Assembly (NCBI GenBank): GCA_002085305.1
Contig: NATJ01000113.1
Span: 1 to 7,221 of the forward strand
Length of the DNA stretch: 7,221 nucleotides
Source: Epsilonproteobacteria bacterium 4484_65
GTDB lineage: Bacteria; Campylobacterota; Campylobacteria; Campylobacterales; Sulfurovaceae
Direction of reading: 5' to 3'
Shown here in pieces: positions 5,091-7,221 of the stretch. The notes under the pieces were generated by a model, which did not search any database, had not been told where the DNA came from, and saw only the letters and a program-made list of their open reading frames with translations. Each line of letters opens with the position of its first letter. Within the stretch, counting starts at the first letter, position 1. The translations under genes and the position numbers were made by a program.

Positions 5091-6254
5091 ATGACATTTA
5101 CTACTACTCTACAAAAAGACGCTATCAAGATCATGCTCCTAGGTTCTGGTGAGCTTGGTAAAGAAGTTGCTATCGAAGCACAAAGACTTGGTATTGAAGT
5201 CATCGCTGTTGACAAATACGAGAATGCACCTGCACATCTTGTAGCAAACCGTTCGTATGCTATAGATATGCAAGACAAAGAAGCAGTACTTGCACTCATA
5301 GAAAAAGAGAAACCAACTTACATTTTACCAGAGGTTGAAGCTATCAGCATCGCTGCACTTTTTGAAGCTGAGGCTAGAGGTTTTCATGTTATCCCAAATG
5401 CTGAAGCGGTAAACAAAACGATGAACCGTAAAAACATACGTGTTTTTGCTGCTGAAACATTAGGGCTTAAGACATCTGGTTTTGAGTTTGTCACTACACT
5501 TGAAGGACTTAAATCTGCTGGAGAACGTATGGGGTTCCCATGTGTGATTAAACCAGTAATGTCTTCATCTGGTCACGGACAAAGCATCGCTAAAACAGCA
5601 GATGACATAGAAAAATCATGGGAAATTGCCAAAGAAGCTAGAGGAGATGCGAGTGAGCTTATCGTAGAAGAGTTTGTACCTTTTGATTATGAGATTACGC
5701 TTTTGACTGTACGTAACGAAACAGGTACAGTATTTTGTGACTCCATAGGACATATACAAAAAGATGGAGACTTCATTTTATCATGGCAACCTGCTCAAAT
5801 GACAGATGCCACACTTCAAAAAGCAAAAGACATCGCTAAAGCTGTAACAGATGGCCTTGGCGGCCGTGGTATCTTCGGTGTAGAGTTCTTCGTTAAAGGT
5901 GAAGAAGTGTACTTCTCTGAACTTAGCCCACGTCCACACGACACAGGTATGGTGACACTCATTACACAAAGCCAAAGCCAGTTTGCTCTGCATGTAAGAG
6001 CTGTACTTGGTCTGCCACTTGAATATACTACATACGGTTCAGGTGCATGTGGTGCGTACAAAGCAAAAAATGAAAGTCATAACCCGGTTCTTGAAATACC
6101 GGACAATGCCTTTACTAAAGACAGCTTTGTAAGAGTCTTTGGAAAACCAGAGTCACACGTAGGTCGCCGTATGGCAGTGAGTCTTGTGCTAGATGAAGTA
6201 GAAAGTGCTAAAGAGCGTGCACTTAAGATCGCAGCAAGCATAAGTGACAGCTAG
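5091..6254 (+). CDS. purT: Formate-dependent phosphoribosylglycinamide formyltransferase
   Basis: A 387-residue cytoplasmic ATP-grasp enzyme that makes formyl-GAR from GAR, formate and ATP, the folate-free route for purine step 3. It aligns along its whole length with E. coli PurT (392 residues). The N-terminal domain has [12 protein letters not shown] (15-26), then EVEAI (81-85). ATP-grasp residues include R113, K154 and the loop SSGHGQ (159-164). FDYEITLLT (198-206) and the metal/substrate segment FGVEFF (262-267) and [16 protein letters not shown] (275-290) give E265, E277 and D284, equivalent to E. coli E267, E279 and D286. One oddity is His162 where E. coli PurT has Lys in SSGKGQ. TAAAGG seven bases upstream supports the ATG at 5091. 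The downstream dehydrogenase starts two bases after its stop, so they are co-transcribed. It duplicates the reaction of purN in this window. Confidence 0.98.
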   Translation: MTFTTTLQKDAIKIMLLGSGELGKEVAIEAQRLGIEVIAVDKYENAPAHLVANRSYAIDMQDKEAVLALIEKEKPTYILPEVEAISIAALFEAEARGFHVIPNAEAVNKTMNRKNIRVFAAETLGLKTSGFEFVTTLEGLKSAGERMGFPCVIKPVMSSSGHGQSIAKTADDIEKSWEIAKEARGDASELIVEEFVPFDYEITLLTVRNETGTVFCDSIGHIQKDGDFILSWQPAQMTDATLQKAKDIAKAVTDGLGGRGIFGVEFFVKGEEVYFSELSPRPHDTGMVTLITQSQSQFALHVRAVLGLPLEYTTYGSGACGAYKAKNESHNPVLEIPDNAFTKDSFVRVFGKPESHVGRRMAVSLVLDEVESAKERALKIAASISDS

Positions 6255-6256
6255 TA

Positions 6257-7189
6257 ATGAATATCGTACTGCTTGATGCCAAAACTTTAGGAGAGGACTT
6301 AGACTTTTCTCCTTTAGAAGCTTTTGGAACACTCACAAAATACCAAACAACCTCAGCAGATGAAACACTCGACCGCATCAAAACCGCTGAGATCATCATT
6401 ACAAATAAAGTAGTCATTACGGCACAAATGATGGAAGAAGCACCACAGCTAAAACTCATATGTATCGCTGCCACAGGGATGAACAATGTTGATCTTGATG
6501 CAGCAAAAACCATGAGGATAGAGGTCAAAAATGTTGCAGGTTACTCTACACAGTCTGTAGTACAACATACTTTTTCTATGGCACTCTACCTTATTGGGAA
6601 AATGGCCTATTATGATAATGTGGTTAAAAGTGGATCATGGAGCAGATCTGAACTTTTTACAGATGTCAGCCGTCCATTTTTCGAGATAGCAGGGAAAAGA
6701 TGGGGGATCATAGGGCTTGGCAGCATCGGTAAAGAAGTAGCCAGAGTAGCGACTGCTTTTGGTGCAAAGTTATGCTACCATTCAACTTCCGGTGAGAACT
6801 ATGGACAAAAATACCCTCATATACCACTGGATGAACTACTTCAAGAATGTGACATTATTTCCATCCACTGCCCTCTTAATGAGAAAACACAAAACCTCAT
6901 TAATGCCTCAAATTTAGGGCTTCTAAAAGATAGAGCAATACTTCTCAACCTTGGGAGAGGGAGCATCATCAACGAGGCTGACTTGGCAAAAGAGCTAGAC
7001 AAAAAAGAGATCTACGCAGGATTAGATGTACTTAGCCCTGAACCTATAGCCCAAGATAATCCACTCATGCATGTTAAAAATAAAGATAGACTTCTTATCA
7101 CTCCACATATGGCTTGGGCAAGTATAGAAGCTAGACAAAAGCTTCTTGAAGGTATTGTGGAAAATATAGAAATATTTATGGAGAAATAA
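6257..7189 (+). CDS. D-2-hydroxyacid dehydrogenase (glycerate dehydrogenase/hydroxypyruvate reductase-like)
   Basis: A 310-residue cytoplasmic NAD(P)-dependent oxidoreductase of normal length. The N-terminal catalytic domain begins MNIVLLDAKTLGEDLDFSPL, similar to hydroxypyruvate reductases, and has AATGMNNVDLDAAK (71-84). The nucleotide-binding domain has GIIGLGSIGKEVARV (150-164). Active-site residues are R234 (LNLGRGSIINE, 230-240), E262 (DVLSPEP, 257-263) and H284 (ITPHMAWAS, 281-289), the Arg-Glu-His set of this family. It interconverts 2-keto and D-2-hydroxy acids; hydroxypyruvate/glycerate is the best guess, but substrate cannot be read from sequence. It starts two bases after the purT stop without a clear Shine-Dalgarno site of its own, suggesting translational coupling. 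The next gene begins three bases after its stop, with GGAGAA inside its last codons. Confidence 0.93.
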   Translation: MNIVLLDAKTLGEDLDFSPLEAFGTLTKYQTTSADETLDRIKTAEIIITNKVVITAQMMEEAPQLKLICIAATGMNNVDLDAAKTMRIEVKNVAGYSTQSVVQHTFSMALYLIGKMAYYDNVVKSGSWSRSELFTDVSRPFFEIAGKRWGIIGLGSIGKEVARVATAFGAKLCYHSTSGENYGQKYPHIPLDELLQECDIISIHCPLNEKTQNLINASNLGLLKDRAILLNLGRGSIINEADLAKELDKKEIYAGLDVLSPEPIAQDNPLMHVKNKDRLLITPHMAWASIEARQKLLEGIVENIEIFMEK

Positions 7190-7192
7190 TAT

Positions 7193-7221
7193 ATGGTTGA
7201 TGTTCTCATCATAGGCTCAGG
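7193..7221 (+). CDS. Start of a FAD/NAD(P)-binding oxidoreductase (runs off right edge)
   Basis: An ATG at 7193 opens MVDVLIIGSG up to the window end. A beta strand followed by GSG is the start of a GxGxxG dinucleotide-binding fold, as in FAD-dependent oxidoreductases; L-aspartate oxidase (NadB) commonly begins with DVLIIGSG, but ten residues cannot settle this. GGAGAA at 7180-7185 lies seven bases upstream within the end of the preceding gene, so it is the third gene of the purT operon. Confidence 0.65.

Noticed and set aside
5069..5299. Minus-strand open frame opposite the start of purT, and similar frames opposite purT and the dehydrogenase (5781-6061, 6223-6528, 7012-7212)
   Set aside because: They lie opposite well-supported genes, have no recognisable motifs and have the Ser/Cys/Ile-rich composition of antisense frames.

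Overview
The window looks like core chromosome of a Campylobacterota (epsilonproteobacterial) bacterium, probably a free-living Sulfurovum/Sulfurimonas-type lineage. The case rests on an AT-rich, tightly packed layout, a 70-residue ribosomal protein S21 ending in RRYESRL as in Campylobacter relatives, and promoters that mostly show a -10 box (often GCTATAAT-like) with little -35. The genus is an inference.

Layout, left to right. Positions 1-539 (minus) hold the N-terminal part of a DUF2130 coiled-coil protein that runs off the left edge. Positions 540-866 are intergenic and contain a decayed minus-strand remnant of an SbcD/Mre11-type metallophosphoesterase gene. Then come thpR (plus, 867-1370), purN (minus, 1362-1919), a NosD-like secreted beta-helix protein (plus, 2062-3270) and the bifunctional NAD(P)HX repair gene nnr (minus, 3267-4610). 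These four genes alternate in strand, and the two convergent pairs share their stop regions (9 and 4 bases of overlap). The right part reads plus: rpsU (4733-4945), purT (5091-6254), a D-2-hydroxyacid dehydrogenase (6257-7189), and the first ten codons of a probable FAD-dependent enzyme (7193 on). The last three are 2-3 bases apart and form a likely operon.

Functionally this is housekeeping: purine synthesis step 3 twice over (PurN uses 10-formyl-THF, PurT uses formate plus ATP), nicotinamide cofactor repair, translation (S21), an RNA-end phosphodiesterase, and an oxidoreductase pair. I see no phage, insertion sequence, CRISPR array, tRNA or rRNA.

I did not find a new multi-gene system. The points most worth a second look are: (1) an apparent clean in-frame deletion in the dehydratase half of Nnr that removes the conserved GSGD catalytic segment; (2) the SbcD-like gene relic at 652-783; (3) a NosD-like gene with no other nos gene in view; (4) a perfect hairpin in the rpsU leader.
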